This document shows, in pieces, positions 48,801-58,484 of a DNA stretch of 64,000 nucleotides. Location: positions 5,887,000-5,950,999 of the forward strand of contig OZ005691.1 in the NCBI GenBank assembly GCA_963930775.1, in the 5' to 3' direction. Position 1 is the stretch's first letter. Each line of letters opens with the position of its first letter. The DNA comes from Cliona cf. orientalis (lineage: Eukaryota; Porifera; Demospongiae; Clionaida; Clionaidae). The notes below the pieces were generated by a model, which did not search any database, was not told where the DNA came from, and was given only the letters and a program-made list of their open reading frames with translations. The translations under genes were made by a program, and so were the position numbers.

Positions 48801-51800
48801 ATCCCATGTAATTGGATGTATGGGATATAGCTACAGATTCAACTGAGAGTCATATTTGGAAGCAAGTGGCTTGCCTAATCAACTGTGACTAGAGCAGTTG
48901 CACCAAAGGTTTTAATGGCGAACTCCGTATAGATCGCCAAATTAAAAGCTTGCCAATTTACCTTAATGCACCACAGGTTTGAGAGTACTGCTTTGTTTGC
49001 GGCCATGCATTGGTCCTGTAACATGAGTTTCCTCTGTAAGCACTGCACACCATAAAAGGAACATTCCAGATATGTGTATAGTATGGTAAAGTATCGACAA
49101 TTGCTTCAAGTGCTATGTTCATTTCAAAATCAAACGCTCGCTCCACCCACATATAGCTTAGCATTTTAGAATGACGAATGGCATGCACATGCAGTAATGT
49201 CAGTATACTGTAGATCAGGATATTTTCATGATGAAATATTTCTTTTTGCATAGTCTAATATACCCGAATGTACATATTACAACATTGTATTAACTAACGT
49301 GCACAAGTGTATTTAATTTTCGTCGGGAATGATCTCAACGAAAAATTTTAACGATGAAAATTTCCCGATCTATGGTAGTACATATGAACTATTATGATGA
49401 TCTGAAGTATACACGACCTATAGCTAGCTAGCTACGTGCATATGCATGAATGTATACAGGTGCTCAGACTAGTCATACATAATATTTCCATCTTATGCAT
49501 GGATGTATACAGTGAGTGAAAGGGCACTGCACTACTTTGATGAAGCCATGAAGGAGGGAGGATCCAATTTCCGGAGTGGTAGTTCGTTCCTGATGGGGGC
49601 TGGAGGGTCTGGGAAGACCCACGTTCTTCATGCTTTCCTCAAGGAGAAACCTCCACCTGTACGACAAAGCACACAGTGTTTTAAGAATCCAGTGAGGGCA
49701 GTAGCTCAATGTAAGCTTGGCGTCAGCAAGGAGACAGCTGGTGAGACTCGCTTTACCAGGATCACCGACCAACAGTACTCTGACATGCTCTGTGGGTCAG
49801 CCAAGCATTCACAACTGTTGCATAGAGGCAAACAATTGCCACAACAATACACCAGACGACTAGAGGGAGATGAAGCAGCTCTAGCTCATATCTCAGCTGG
49901 AGATTTTAATGTCTTACCTCCAGTGCAAGACATGGAATCTGCTATCGCTGATATTACTAAGAAGTTAGAACATAGTGGATTACAGAGAGAACTTGTTGTT
50001 CGAATGCATGCTGGATCAAAAGCAGCTGGTCGACTGGATGACCAGGACTTGATCGACATGGGCGATTCTGGTGGGCAGCCAACGTATCACGAAATACTTC
50101 CAGTTTTTATCTCTAACACCATGTTTGGCATGCTTGTGGTGAAGCTCAATGAGCCTCTTGACAGTCACCCATTAGTTGAGTACTATACTAATGGGAAACC
50201 CATTGGAAAGCCTTTCAAATCTCCTTTCACACACCTACAAACCTTCCGCCACTGCATGCGAGTCCTTCAGTCGACTTGTGAAAGTGGCAAATGCCCTAAG
50301 ATTGCCTTCATAGGAACGCACAAGGATCTCGAACACCAATGCAAGGACGAGGACAGAGCAGAAAAGGAACGAAAACTGCTGAGCATCATCCCTCCAAACA
50401 TGAGGGATCATGTCCTCTTTAGCGATGCAAAATCACGGAGATTAATATTTGCCATCAATGCCAAATGCCCAGGGGATGATGATCAGGCAGTCCTTGCTGA
50501 TTTGAGATACCTCATGTTGCGTGAGCTACAGAAGATCGAATGCGTCAGAATCCCACACCGATACTTTGCTTTGGAGATGGCTTTCAACCGGTTTGCAAAG
50601 TACCAAAAGAAGGCAATACTGAGTAAGGAAGAGTGCTTCAAGGAAGCAACCAAATTCCACTTTACGAGAGAATCTTTTAAAGACGCTCTGCAATACCTCA
50701 CAGCCCATAAGCTTATCATGCATTATAGCGAGATCCTTCCAAAGGTAGTATTCATAAATTCTCAAGTCATCCTTGACAAGATCGCAGAGCTTGTAGAGCA
50801 TAGCTTAACACTGCGTGCAAAGCTGCCTACCCAGGTTCAAGCAGCTAGAAGTGTACGTGGCTGCGAAGAATTGGAATTTTGTGGTATAATAACACGAGAT
50901 ATTCTCTCACAGTTTGAATCAGGCTACATTCCAAAACTTTTTGAGGAAGATCACCTAATCTTGCTTTTCAAGCATCTTCTGATTGTTGCTGAGGTAGGTG
51001 AAGGTAAGTACCTGATGGCATGTCTCCTAGAGGAAGAAGCCATACCTCATCCCTTGTCACTCCCATCCCCTCAGGTTGTCACTTCTCTTCTCTTCTATTT
51101 TGGTCCAGATGGTCCCAAGCTTGGAGTCTACTGCTGTCTTCTTTCTACCCTTATCACAGATTCCAAATGGGAGCTTCTTATGGAGGATGGTAAGCCTGTC
51201 CAGCTATCGCGAAACCGAGCTCGCTTCAAAGTTCCAGGGAAGAACCCTGGTTTCATCGCGATAACTGATTCTTTTAGTACCTTCTTCCACGTTGAGATCA
51301 TATTTCCTTCTGATATCAGCCAAACTAAAGCACTTGAAGTGTGTGAAAAGGTCTGTCCACTGATCCACGAGACTGTTCTCACTGGAATTCGCAAAGCATC
51401 ACAGCGATTGAACTACAACAATTCGATTCCTGAGACAGCTTTTCTCTGTTCTAGTTCCAAGCACCGAGACACCCCACTGCATGCAGCTACCATTTCTAGC
51501 AGTGGCCTATTGACCTGTACCACTCACCCAGCCTCCGTATTTAGTGAAATGACTGAAGAACACAAGATCTGGTTCAGCAAAGATACACCTTTCTCATTTG
51601 ATGCAGGTATGTACTTCCATTACAATGTTTGCATCCCTAGCTCCCAGCTGTTATACATTGTATTATTATTGTCAATACCTTTACATACACAGGTGTACTT
51701 ACTATCACAGACCTTTGTAAGATTCAGAGAGCTGCATGGGATTCGAGGGATGAGTGGTATAACATCGGCTTGGAGCTCAGTATTGATCCCGAAACACTCA

Positions 51801-51970
51801 ATGTAATCAAAAGAGACAATGCTAAGACTAATGATTGTTTTAGAGAGATGCTGACCACTTGGTTGAAGATAGTCCAACCTAAACCCACTTTAGCAGTATT
51901 AGCTGAGGCCCTCCAGTCCCCCACTGTTGGATTCGAACATCTAGCAGAGCAAGTCCGAGCACTGAAATGA
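42813..51970 (+). CDS. Roc-type GTPase with three death-fold-like modules and a C-terminal death domain
   Basis: Exons 42813-42843, 42983-43243, 46572-46850, 48138-48434, 49513-51606 and 51693-51970 total exactly 1,080 codons (1,079 residues). All five introns are phase 1. Exons 2, 3 and 4 each encode one 87-99-residue helical module ending in the same pattern (PSWRAVIFAL, PSWTHLASQL, PNWRQVAVAL), i.e. death-fold-like repeats. Exon 5 begins the nucleotide-binding part: P-loop GAGGSGKT (318-325), DSGGQP (474-479) as G3, and THKD (558-561) as G4, then a COR-like region to about 985. Exon 6 is a canonical death domain (WYNIGLELSIDPETLNVIK..CFREMLTTWLK..PTLAVLAEAL..). Such proteins are expected to be cytoplasmic switch/scaffold molecules in immune or cell-death signalling; the partner is unknown. 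Introns 2 and 3 are large and full of mobile elements. Nothing is truncated. Confidence 0.85.
43285..43912 (-). mobile_element. AACCCTCGGC-terminated element, copy 3 (inverted)
   Basis: On the minus strand it starts taaccctcagcgcatgcgcg and ends cagtgccgagggttt, with both end segments matching copy 1 and a different middle. A 131-codon open frame runs through it (43371-43766, minus), but it shows no known domain and is not conserved in the other copies. It lies inside intron 2 of the Roc GTPase gene. Confidence 0.65.
45706..46372. mobile_element. TTAA-flanked element, copy 1 (piggyBac-like MITE)
   Basis: Terminal repeats ggttacgggatagt / actatcccgtaacc, flanked on both sides by TTAA (45702-45705, 46373-46376). 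Inside is a second inverted repeat (cagggccaggtatagcgctt / aagcgctatacctggccctg, about 45914-46092). Non-coding. TTAA targets point to piggyBac-type (or Kolobok) mobilisation. Confidence 0.75.
47054..47382. mobile_element. CAGTGGCGTA-family MITE, copy 3 (TSD GCGAG)
   Basis: Ends cataggcgtaggaa and ttcctacgcctatg are perfect 14-bp inverted repeats, flanked by exact 5-bp duplications GCGAG (47049-47053, 47383-47387). The 329-bp element lies in intron 3 of the Roc GTPase gene and has the internal gggggc / gccccc block of the family. Confidence 0.85.
47428..47881. mobile_element. TTAA-flanked element, copy 2 (internally deleted)
   Basis: Same ends as 45706-46372 (ggttatgggatagt / actatcccgtaacc), right flank TTAA and left flank ATAA (one change). 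It matches copy 1 along both sides but lacks about 210 bp of the middle, including one arm of the inner repeat. Also in intron 3 of the Roc GTPase gene. Confidence 0.75.
48435..49512. other. Intron 4 of the Roc GTPase gene
   Basis: 1.1 kb between the third death-fold module and the GTPase exon. It shows a small inverted pair near 49320-49375 (ttttcgtcgggaa..ttcccgatc) and otherwise nothing recognisable. Confidence 0.5.
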
Positions 51971-52132
51971 GTTTGTACTTTTATCGTTTATTTTTTGTGT
52001 GGTATATCATATTGTTTACATGAACACCTCAATCACAAATTATGTTATTAAGTATTACCAATATTTTCCTCCGCTCCAACAATTTGAATGCGTGAAGAGC
52101 CATTACTGTAAGTACTGCGAAATGAGCTCGAC

Positions 52133-52471
52133 ATGGCGGAAATGGTACAGAGTCGACAAGCATCACTGACCACTCAAATATTATGGCCTCATCCGGTTTG
52201 GATTTGGGCAAGCTCTACACTTGATAGCAGGTTAGCAATCTCATCAACAGTTGATAAACAGCAAAGGCTGGCCTGTGTTGCTCTAGTGGCTGAGAGTGAG
52301 ATTTGGAAACCTCGTAAGTGCAACCAGGACCCGAGTGGGAACCTCGCTCCGCTCAGAATTAATGAGGCGTGGGCTGCTGCAGTTCCTCATGGATTTGAGT
52401 CTAAGAGCAAGGATTCAGTGAATGTCATTGAAGTGTATGAGACAGGAGAACAAGGAGGTATTAATTTGTGA
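52133..52471 (+). CDS. Unrecognised ORF just downstream of the Roc GTPase gene
   Basis: 112 codons starting at gacATGGCGGAAATGG, a start context like that of the preceding gene, 160 bp after its stop. Hydrophobic start (WPHPVWIW) is followed by a mixed segment (LACVALVAESEIWKPRK, INEAWAAAVPHGFESK, VNVIEVYETGEQ) whose codon use looks coding. A donor-like GGAGGTATTA near the end (about 52455) suggests it could be a first exon, but no following exon was found. Family unknown; could also be a chance ORF. Confidence 0.3.
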   Translation: MAEMVQSRQASLTTQILWPHPVWIWASSTLDSRLAISSTVDKQQRLACVALVAESEIWKPRKCNQDPSGNLAPLRINEAWAAAVPHGFESKSKDSVNVIEVYETGEQGGINL

Positions 52472-52585
52472 TGATGCTGCATTTTTTGTGAAGTTGTTCT
52501 AAGTAGCTAGTCTTCCCCCTCTGCCCAAGGGGGAAGGTAGTCTCGTACCCCTCGAGCCTGGGTACGAGGCTAAAGAGAAGGCTGA

Positions 52586-52662
52586 TGCTGTGAGTGGGGA
52601 TTGAACCCACACACTCACATCTCCAGTGTGATGCTCTACCAATACTACAGAGCTGCAAGCCC
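52586..52662 (-). repeat. tRNA-like (SINE) segment, minus strand
   Basis: Reverse complement reads gctctgtagtattggtagagc (D-arm/A box), a TCACA-CTGGAGA-TGTGA anticodon arm, and GTGGG-TTCAATC-CCCAC (T-arm/B box). The acceptor ends do not pair, so it is not a working tRNA; tRNA-derived SINE or pseudogene. Confidence 0.6.
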
Positions 52663-52699
52663 TTGGGAGCAGCTGGTGGGAAGGAATTAAGGGTATACA

Positions 52700-52766
52700 A
52701 GTGCTCAATTGGTAGAACATCAAACAGGAGATGTGAGTGTGTGGGTTCAATCCCCTACACTTGAAC
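52700..52766 (+). repeat. tRNA-like (SINE) segment, plus strand
   Basis: Reads gtgctcaattggtagaacat, then caggagatgtgagtgtgtgg and ttcaatccccta, a diverged partner of the segment at 52586-52662 in opposite orientation, 40 bp away. Confidence 0.55.
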
Positions 52767-53536
52767 AAAAAAGGTATGGAGACAGACTTGTAAAATAATA
52801 CTATTATGTTTCATTCTGTAGCAGCATCACATGCATGCTCGTAACCTGAGTCTTAATTGTTTGTACACACATAGGTTTACTAATACCATTAAGCATTCTT
52901 TTTCATACTGGTACATGAATGTGGCTGATTGAGCCATAGTTGGCCAGAATCCTTAAATTTGAGGATCAATATTATCTACGTATAACAAATTTAATGCTAT
53001 CTTTATGCATGTGGGTGGCATGGCGCCTGACGTTAATTGGGTCAATATTATTATGACTGTGGATGAAACCACATCAAAATAGTCATGTACCAGACTATAC
53101 CTATCGATCACCAACCACTTCATGCCCTGGGGCCATCAAACAGCTGCAGCAATAATTAAGCCAATAATGGCATTGTTATAGCTATGTACATACATACAGC
53201 CAATGAACTTCACTATGTAGTATTGCAATAATAGTATAATAACGTTATTAATTATATGTTATGCATACCACCACCATCAGTGATGAAAGAGGTGGATTTT
53301 GAACTGAAGTTTAACAGATCAAGACGTTTTCCGAGGCTCAGTGAAATCACAATAAACCAGAAATTAAGAATGCCTTGTATGCATGCACCTATACTCCTAA
53401 AAATTAATTATGGTGCACGTGTTTGAGGGCATTCCTCAAGAAACTTGGTCCACTGAACAATTCTGGGAGCTTTTAGAAGCTTAAGGAACACAAAATTTTT
53501 TTTGTACATACATCCAAATTTAGCAGTCCTGTAACC

Positions 53537-53563
53537 GGGGGGGGGGGGGGGGGGGGGGGGGGG
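53537..53563 (+). repeat. Run of 27 G
   Basis: Uninterrupted G27 next to the 16-bp foldback gggttcgatcgaaccc. Other C-runs are at 26783-26798 and 59653-59671. Length is probably uncertain in assembly. Confidence 0.8.
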
Positions 53564-55394
53564 TTCGGGGGTTCGATCGAACCCCCCTAGCCAGGCTGTT
53601 GAGGGAGCTGCACTCAAGCTCGTATGCTGAACGTTAATGATATTCACAGTCAATCCACACACTCAGTTGCACTACTACTAGATGAGTGGTTATACTTATG
53701 TAAACTACTACATTCCACCAAATCAACACCAGACAAGTGTAGCATACTGTTTGCAGAAAATCCTGCAATATCAAAGCTAGGAAGCATGCCATCAGATGCC
53801 CCCTTGTGAAAAAATAGAACCCCCCCTAGCTCAATGTCTGGCTACGGGCCTGTTTAGTGGCTAGAAGTCTACACTGTACATGTCTGCATGACATTGTGCA
53901 TGTGTGCTTTCCTCATTCATGAAGAGTACGTAGCTAGATTAGAACAAGAGTATTAGTACACTACGTATATATAGTACACAGCACAGCAGTACATGTATAA
54001 TATAGTCAAAGAGTGACATCACAGGTGTGCAGTTAAATTATACTGGTAGCTACATGACTGTCATGTATAGTAGAGCTACGTGACTGTTTAATACTGCTGC
54101 CTAATAATACGAAGAATGTCTGTGACTAATGCAGCTGTGTTTATACATAACACCTTCTAAACTGCACCACTTATTCCACCAGAATGCTCTCCATGCATGC
54201 ACTGCCAGGCTTTTGTATAGAAGTTCAATTACTAGTCTACCTTCTACTATAGCTATTGTTGCTCTCCCCCCCAACACCATGCAGTTCTGTTCTGTAGCTA
54301 TAGGTATACACATTCCAGATACACAAATCAGCTACCCTTCATACATGCAGATGAAGGGTAGCTGATGCAGATGCAGATGGCATGATGCCAACACTTTGAG
54401 TAAATATCTCAAACCATAATCATTATACCAGCTAAAACAGTCGTACATCATATTACTTTATAGAATTAAATAGAGTCACCATGACTTACAAAAGTATTAC
54501 ACCTTCCATGCCTGCAATTGAGGATCACAAATTCCCATAATAATAATATATATAATTATATAATATAGATACATGTATAGCTGCTGGTACGTGCATGCTC
54601 ATGCTATGACCCTGACTCTTGGGATTCATGCACTGGCCTAAATCGGACTGTATATGTATGCAATGCCATAATATTATTGTAGTATTATTATATCATAACT
54701 GTGCAACCTGAGAAGGATTCCAGTTTGGCTCTCGGACTGATTAAGGCTAGCCTACCCTGAGGCATTAGTAACGTTACTCGTTTTGAGCTATTCCATAAAT
54801 TATTATAGCATCAATGTTGTGTATAGAGTCTTCTTCTTATTGGAGCTGCTATAATAATTATCATTATCAGTAGGGTCGCGGCCGAAACTAGCCTTGTACC
54901 CAATTTCAAGCTCTTAAGTTGGTAACATATTGCATGCATGTACATGTTCATGTTTTGTGCTTTCTGATTTAATAAACTTGACAAAGCATGCAGGTGGATG
55001 TGGAAAGCAATGCATAATAATATATAGCCTGCATACCACTTGAGTAGGAGGCCTGGACATTCTTTTTCTTTTCCTAAGCTGTATACTGATGTAGTGTACA
55101 TGTGGTGCTCTTAGACTAGTAGTTACTGTTACAGTAATTACTAGTTTGGCTGCTGTCAACATGCCATGGATATAAATTTGAATGAAAGGATTATAATGTT
55201 ATTATCATGCTTTGGTATGAGTTCAGCTGTTGACATTTAATATGGTCTCATGCATCTATAATCATTATACAATAATACACTAGGAGTGCATGGCCTATGT
55301 ACGTAGCTATAATATATGCATTCATATCCTTCGATCATGACTTAATTTACCGGAATATATGTAACTGTTATAATCATATTATTATAGAACAAAG

Positions 55395-55470
55395 TGTCAA
55401 CTACATTAGTGTAATCAGTCTGAAGCTATCTTTAAGATTTATGCTGCAAACTTCATGAGTAGTTTCCACC
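55395..55470 (-). promoter_or_regulatory. SECIS element candidate (selenocysteine insertion)
   Basis: On the minus strand, beginning about 35 nt after the stop codon at 55498: helix I AACUAC (55464-55459) with GUAGUU (55404-55399); core AUGA (55456-55453) opposite UGAU (55417-55414); helix II GUUUGCAGC with GCUUCAGAC (8 of 9 pairs, one G-U); unpaired AAA (55440-55438) 12 nt after the AUGA; and a small apical stem AUCU/AGAU. These are the landmarks and spacing of a eukaryotic SECIS, here type II. It serves the gene at 55498-56820, whose frame has an in-frame TGA at 55924-55926. Confidence 0.8.
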
Positions 55471-55497
55471 TTGTACAGATTCGGACGTAATACTAGT

Positions 55498-56820
55498 TCA
55501 TTCGACAGCAGGTTGGTCCTTTAAGCAAGAGAGTAGGTCATCAACGGGTGGCCTCTCATTGTATGTTGTCTGATGGAGAGCAAACAGAACTTTTCCATCA
55601 TTTTTTACTATGAAATCGCCACCCATTATCCAGAGATCGTCATCCTCATACACTAGCTCCGGAAACTTGATTCCTTTTCTCTTCCACTCACCATACGTGC
55701 ACATAGTGACCGTTGTGAGGATCTTCAATATCCTGCGCAATCCCAGCTGCCTGTACAGTGTGTGCTGAGGATCACAGTAAACAGGGCATTGATATGGATG
55801 TGCTTTCCTCCAGACCAGCCCATCTTCCCTTGTCCCATTTGATAATAAAACAACCTTACACCCAAGCCGCTCAAACTCCAGTAAGGAATTCAACACCTCT
55901 TGAGTGTGGTTGTTGCACGGAGGTCAGGCATAGTGGCGCTGGAGAAGAAATAGTGTGTAGGATGAATCGGCATACAAGCTGCTGATTGGTATCTTTTCAC
56001 CAGTGTCTACGTTGATAACCTCAGCATTCCCAGGAAAAGTTGAACCAACTATGGTCTTGTCAGTTGAGACAACCTGCAATAATATTATTTAAAATTGCAA
56101 TAAACAAACAGCTATGTATGTGCCTATGCTTTCAGTGCCTCCAAGTATACGGATTTGTCAGTATTTTACTGAATTCTGACCATAAATACTAATAAAATTT
56201 CAAAAATATTGAAAACTGGGAGAACTTAGTACATACATTGTGGCCATGGAGCCCTTTATAAAAATTATACTGAAAATGCATGCAAAATACTGAAAAATGG
56301 GAATATTTATACTGAAAGACAGGAGAACAGCTTGGAGGCACTGTACTTTAACTATTAAGCTAACCTTATCCTCTTCCTTCTGCACATCAGCATCAGCCTG
56401 GGCTGTCAACTCATTGTACTTTGATTCAGCTGCATGCAATTCATTCACGCACTTCAGTACCTCTTCATCGTCACCAAAGCTACTCCAGAGTTGTTCGATT
56501 TCCTTTCGGGTGCTTACTCCAGATTCGTCGAGCCATTTCCAGTAACCAGTCCACGTAGGTTCCATGATTTGGCGAATTCCCTTCGCGTCGGTCTGATCAG
56601 GTATGATGAAAGAAAACTGGACCCCTCCTATCTGAATAAATTCCTTTCTTCCCGCCTCCACCACCCTAGTTAGGGTAGCTACTAGCTTCTTAGTAGCGCT
56701 GATGAACTTTTCTTTCTGCAACTCCATGGGTGAGAATTTCGCTGAACTTGTATACAATGTCAAGTAGCCTCGTAGGTACCGAATAAATAGGCCTGTGAGG
56801 CATCGTGGAAATGTGCGCAT
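55498..56820 (-). CDS. AhpC/TSA-type (PRXL2/SelU-like) selenoprotein with U-x-x-C motif
   Basis: Two exons, 56820-56365 and 56073-55498, joined in phase 0; 343 residues when the TGA at 55924-55926 is read as selenocysteine. Residues 1-31 are Arg-rich without acids (MRTFPRCLTGLFIRYLRGYL..) and could be a mitochondrial presequence; an alternative start is Met32. Residues 32-152 are a helical, partly coiled-coil region I do not recognise. From about 160 comes the thioredoxin-fold domain of the PRXL2 (AhpC-TSA_2) family: VGSTFP, LLQRHYA-U-P-P-C (Sec202, Cys205), LGCKVVLLSNG, YCDPQHTLYRQLGL and IMGGDFIVKNDGKVLFALHQ. TGA sits exactly where relatives have the first Cys of CxxC; frame and similarity continue on both sides, and a SECIS follows. 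Likely a thiol/peroxide oxidoreductase. The alternative, a pseudogene with one nonsense codon, is less likely. The donor (AAG/GTTAGC) is weak. Confidence 0.88.
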
Positions 56821-57470
56821 GAGCACAATTAATTATCGCGCGGAACGCGGATATGGCGTCACTGTTACAGATAGATTCGTAGGTGATATATAGCTAGTCT
56901 TGTTTCTCCTTAAGATATCTAGTTCTTGAGAGGCATGGAGTGACTGGGAGTTCAATTGGCCATGCAAATTTTGAGCGGAGATTGATAATAAGTGTACACC
57001 TGGGTAGGGTCCAGCGTCGTATTCTGATCAATGTATGTAGCTAAATTAAAGTGGGGAATGTCTAAGACTTTGATTTTTGATATAATTTTTGCAAGGGTTT
57101 TATATACACAAGAACATCATACAATATCAGGACTACATCAAGTAGGCTGCACATGTACAAACATACACAAGGACTAGACAATAACATAATAATTTAATAG
57201 TCAAATTGTCTTGTCTTTACATAATTAATATAGTAATAATAATTATTATAATAATTATCTGATTCTCACATTCAACTCATGGATCTTTTCTATATAGTTT
57301 GCATGTAAGGAGAATATTAAATAGCTAATAAAATTTCACAATCAGAAAAGTGTTTCCGAGGCTCAGTGATAACAATTTTTGTAAGTTTACAATCTTAAAT
57401 TAATGCACATGCATGCATGCCGCTATAGCTAGCACCGAAATAGCTAAATTAATGTTAATTTTGATCCGAG
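56821..57470. other. Spacer between the selenoprotein and the 7TM pseudogene
   Basis: Upstream region of the selenoprotein gene: a short CpG-containing patch (gcgcggaacgcgg near 56838) followed by AT-rich DNA. 57320-57470 matches 60470-60616 and is the downstream flank of the duplicated receptor unit. No exon seen. Confidence 0.4.
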
Positions 57471-58484
57471 TCACTGAAAATTATTATTCAGGAGCCACGG
57501 CATTCTGGTTAGGATGTGTACACCAAATTTAAACCACATAGACTTGATGCCCTCGGTGAAAGTAGTCTGTAGCTTCTGATTCAAATAGATGAGAAGACAA
57601 GCGTACGCAAGTGTATCATATTCAACAAAGAGCTGGAAGAGAGTTGAGATATATTATAGTAGAGTGGAGATGACTCAAAGTTCTCTAGTGATATACCACC
57701 GTAAGCATTGTTTGTTGCAAGTAGCAAAATACCGAAACAAAAATTTACAACTGATATCATGATAGTCATCAATATGGGTAAGAGCAGCATCTTTCGAGTT
57801 AGGCCTTCTGGTGGGTTGATTGTTGATTTACGAAAAAGTCTGTATGAAGCAACACAAAAGATGACAACTAGAGTAAGGGAAACCGTATCGACTGCTAAAT
57901 CTCGGGATGTGTAGAGTATGATTTGACCCTGAAAGGCAGAAGAATCTGGTACAAGTATAGCTCAAAATCATCGGTGTATAATTGGCACCTCAAACTCGTA
58001 ACATTCCTGGTGCTATAGGCAAGGTCAATGGCCCACAAGGCTGGATATACCCAGACAATAACAACCGCAATTAATACCTTCCTATACATAAGTTTGTGTG
58101 AAGTACTGTTGTATTTCAGTGTGAAATTTATTCCCACAGAGAAAGCAGCAAGGTTGAGAGTGCTGACTCCAAAATGTGTCCATATAGACGTTGCTAACAT
58201 GACTGGCTCCAGTGCACAGCTACAGTAATAGGATAGACAATTAGGACAAGGAAACCGTTTAGAAGGTTGCTCAGAATACCATAGCAGCATTGGTTTCCAG
58301 TCAGGACACTGAGTGGAGATTGTAATTCCTTCTTCTTCACAAACAATGCAATGATGGTGCCATTTACAAGCAGCGATGGTACTAACAAGAAAAGTACATA
58401 AATTGGTGTGAGCACGCTGTGAACTGTTTGATGTTCCCTACTGCAAAAGTTTGCTTCATAGCTAGTGTTGTTCGAGCCTTCCAT
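57471..58484 (-). pseudogene. 7TM receptor-like gene, copy 1, with frameshifts
   Basis: Read from 58484 down: MEGSNNTSY.. with possible glycosylation, TM1 LTPIYVLFLLVPSLLVNGTI, TM2 GILSNLLNGFLVLIVYPI, TM3 GVSTLNLAAFSVGINF, TM4 VLIAVVIVWVYPALWAI, a loop with LRCQLYTDDFEL, TM5 VSLTLVVIFCVASYRLF, TM6 LLLPILMTIMISVVNFCFGI, and a TM7 remnant ending LNQKLQTTFTEGIKS. The topology is that of a GPCR but no diagnostic DRY or NPxxY is seen. Compared with the partial copies at 60617 and 61420 it has a 10-nt deletion after TM2, a 2-nt change in the loop after TM4, and a 5-nt insertion before TM7, so the frame is broken three times unless unusual introns intervene. Probably a pseudogene. Confidence 0.65.

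Larger units (their letters stand above)
52472..55497. other. Intergenic region with SINE pair, G-run and short repeats
   Basis: Contains hairpins at 52508-52530 and 52543-52565 (ctcgtaccc..gggtacgag), an inverted pair of tRNA-like segments, a G27 run with a flanking foldback (gggttcgatcgaaccc), a degenerate element between about 53530 and 53850 whose right end reads tagccagac in complement, and AT-rich DNA to 55.4 kb. No exon recognised. Confidence 0.45.

Noticed and set aside
52054..52140. Minus-strand first-exon candidate (ATG TCG AGC .. ending before GTAATA)
   Set aside because: Any following exon on that strand would have to overlap the last coding exon of the Roc GTPase gene; no such exon is visible.
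53276..53400. Possible exon beginning ATG AAA GAG GTG GAT
   Set aside because: The word tttccgaggctcagtga in it recurs in non-coding flanks of the receptor copies (57352, 60510), so it is more likely part of a dispersed repeat.
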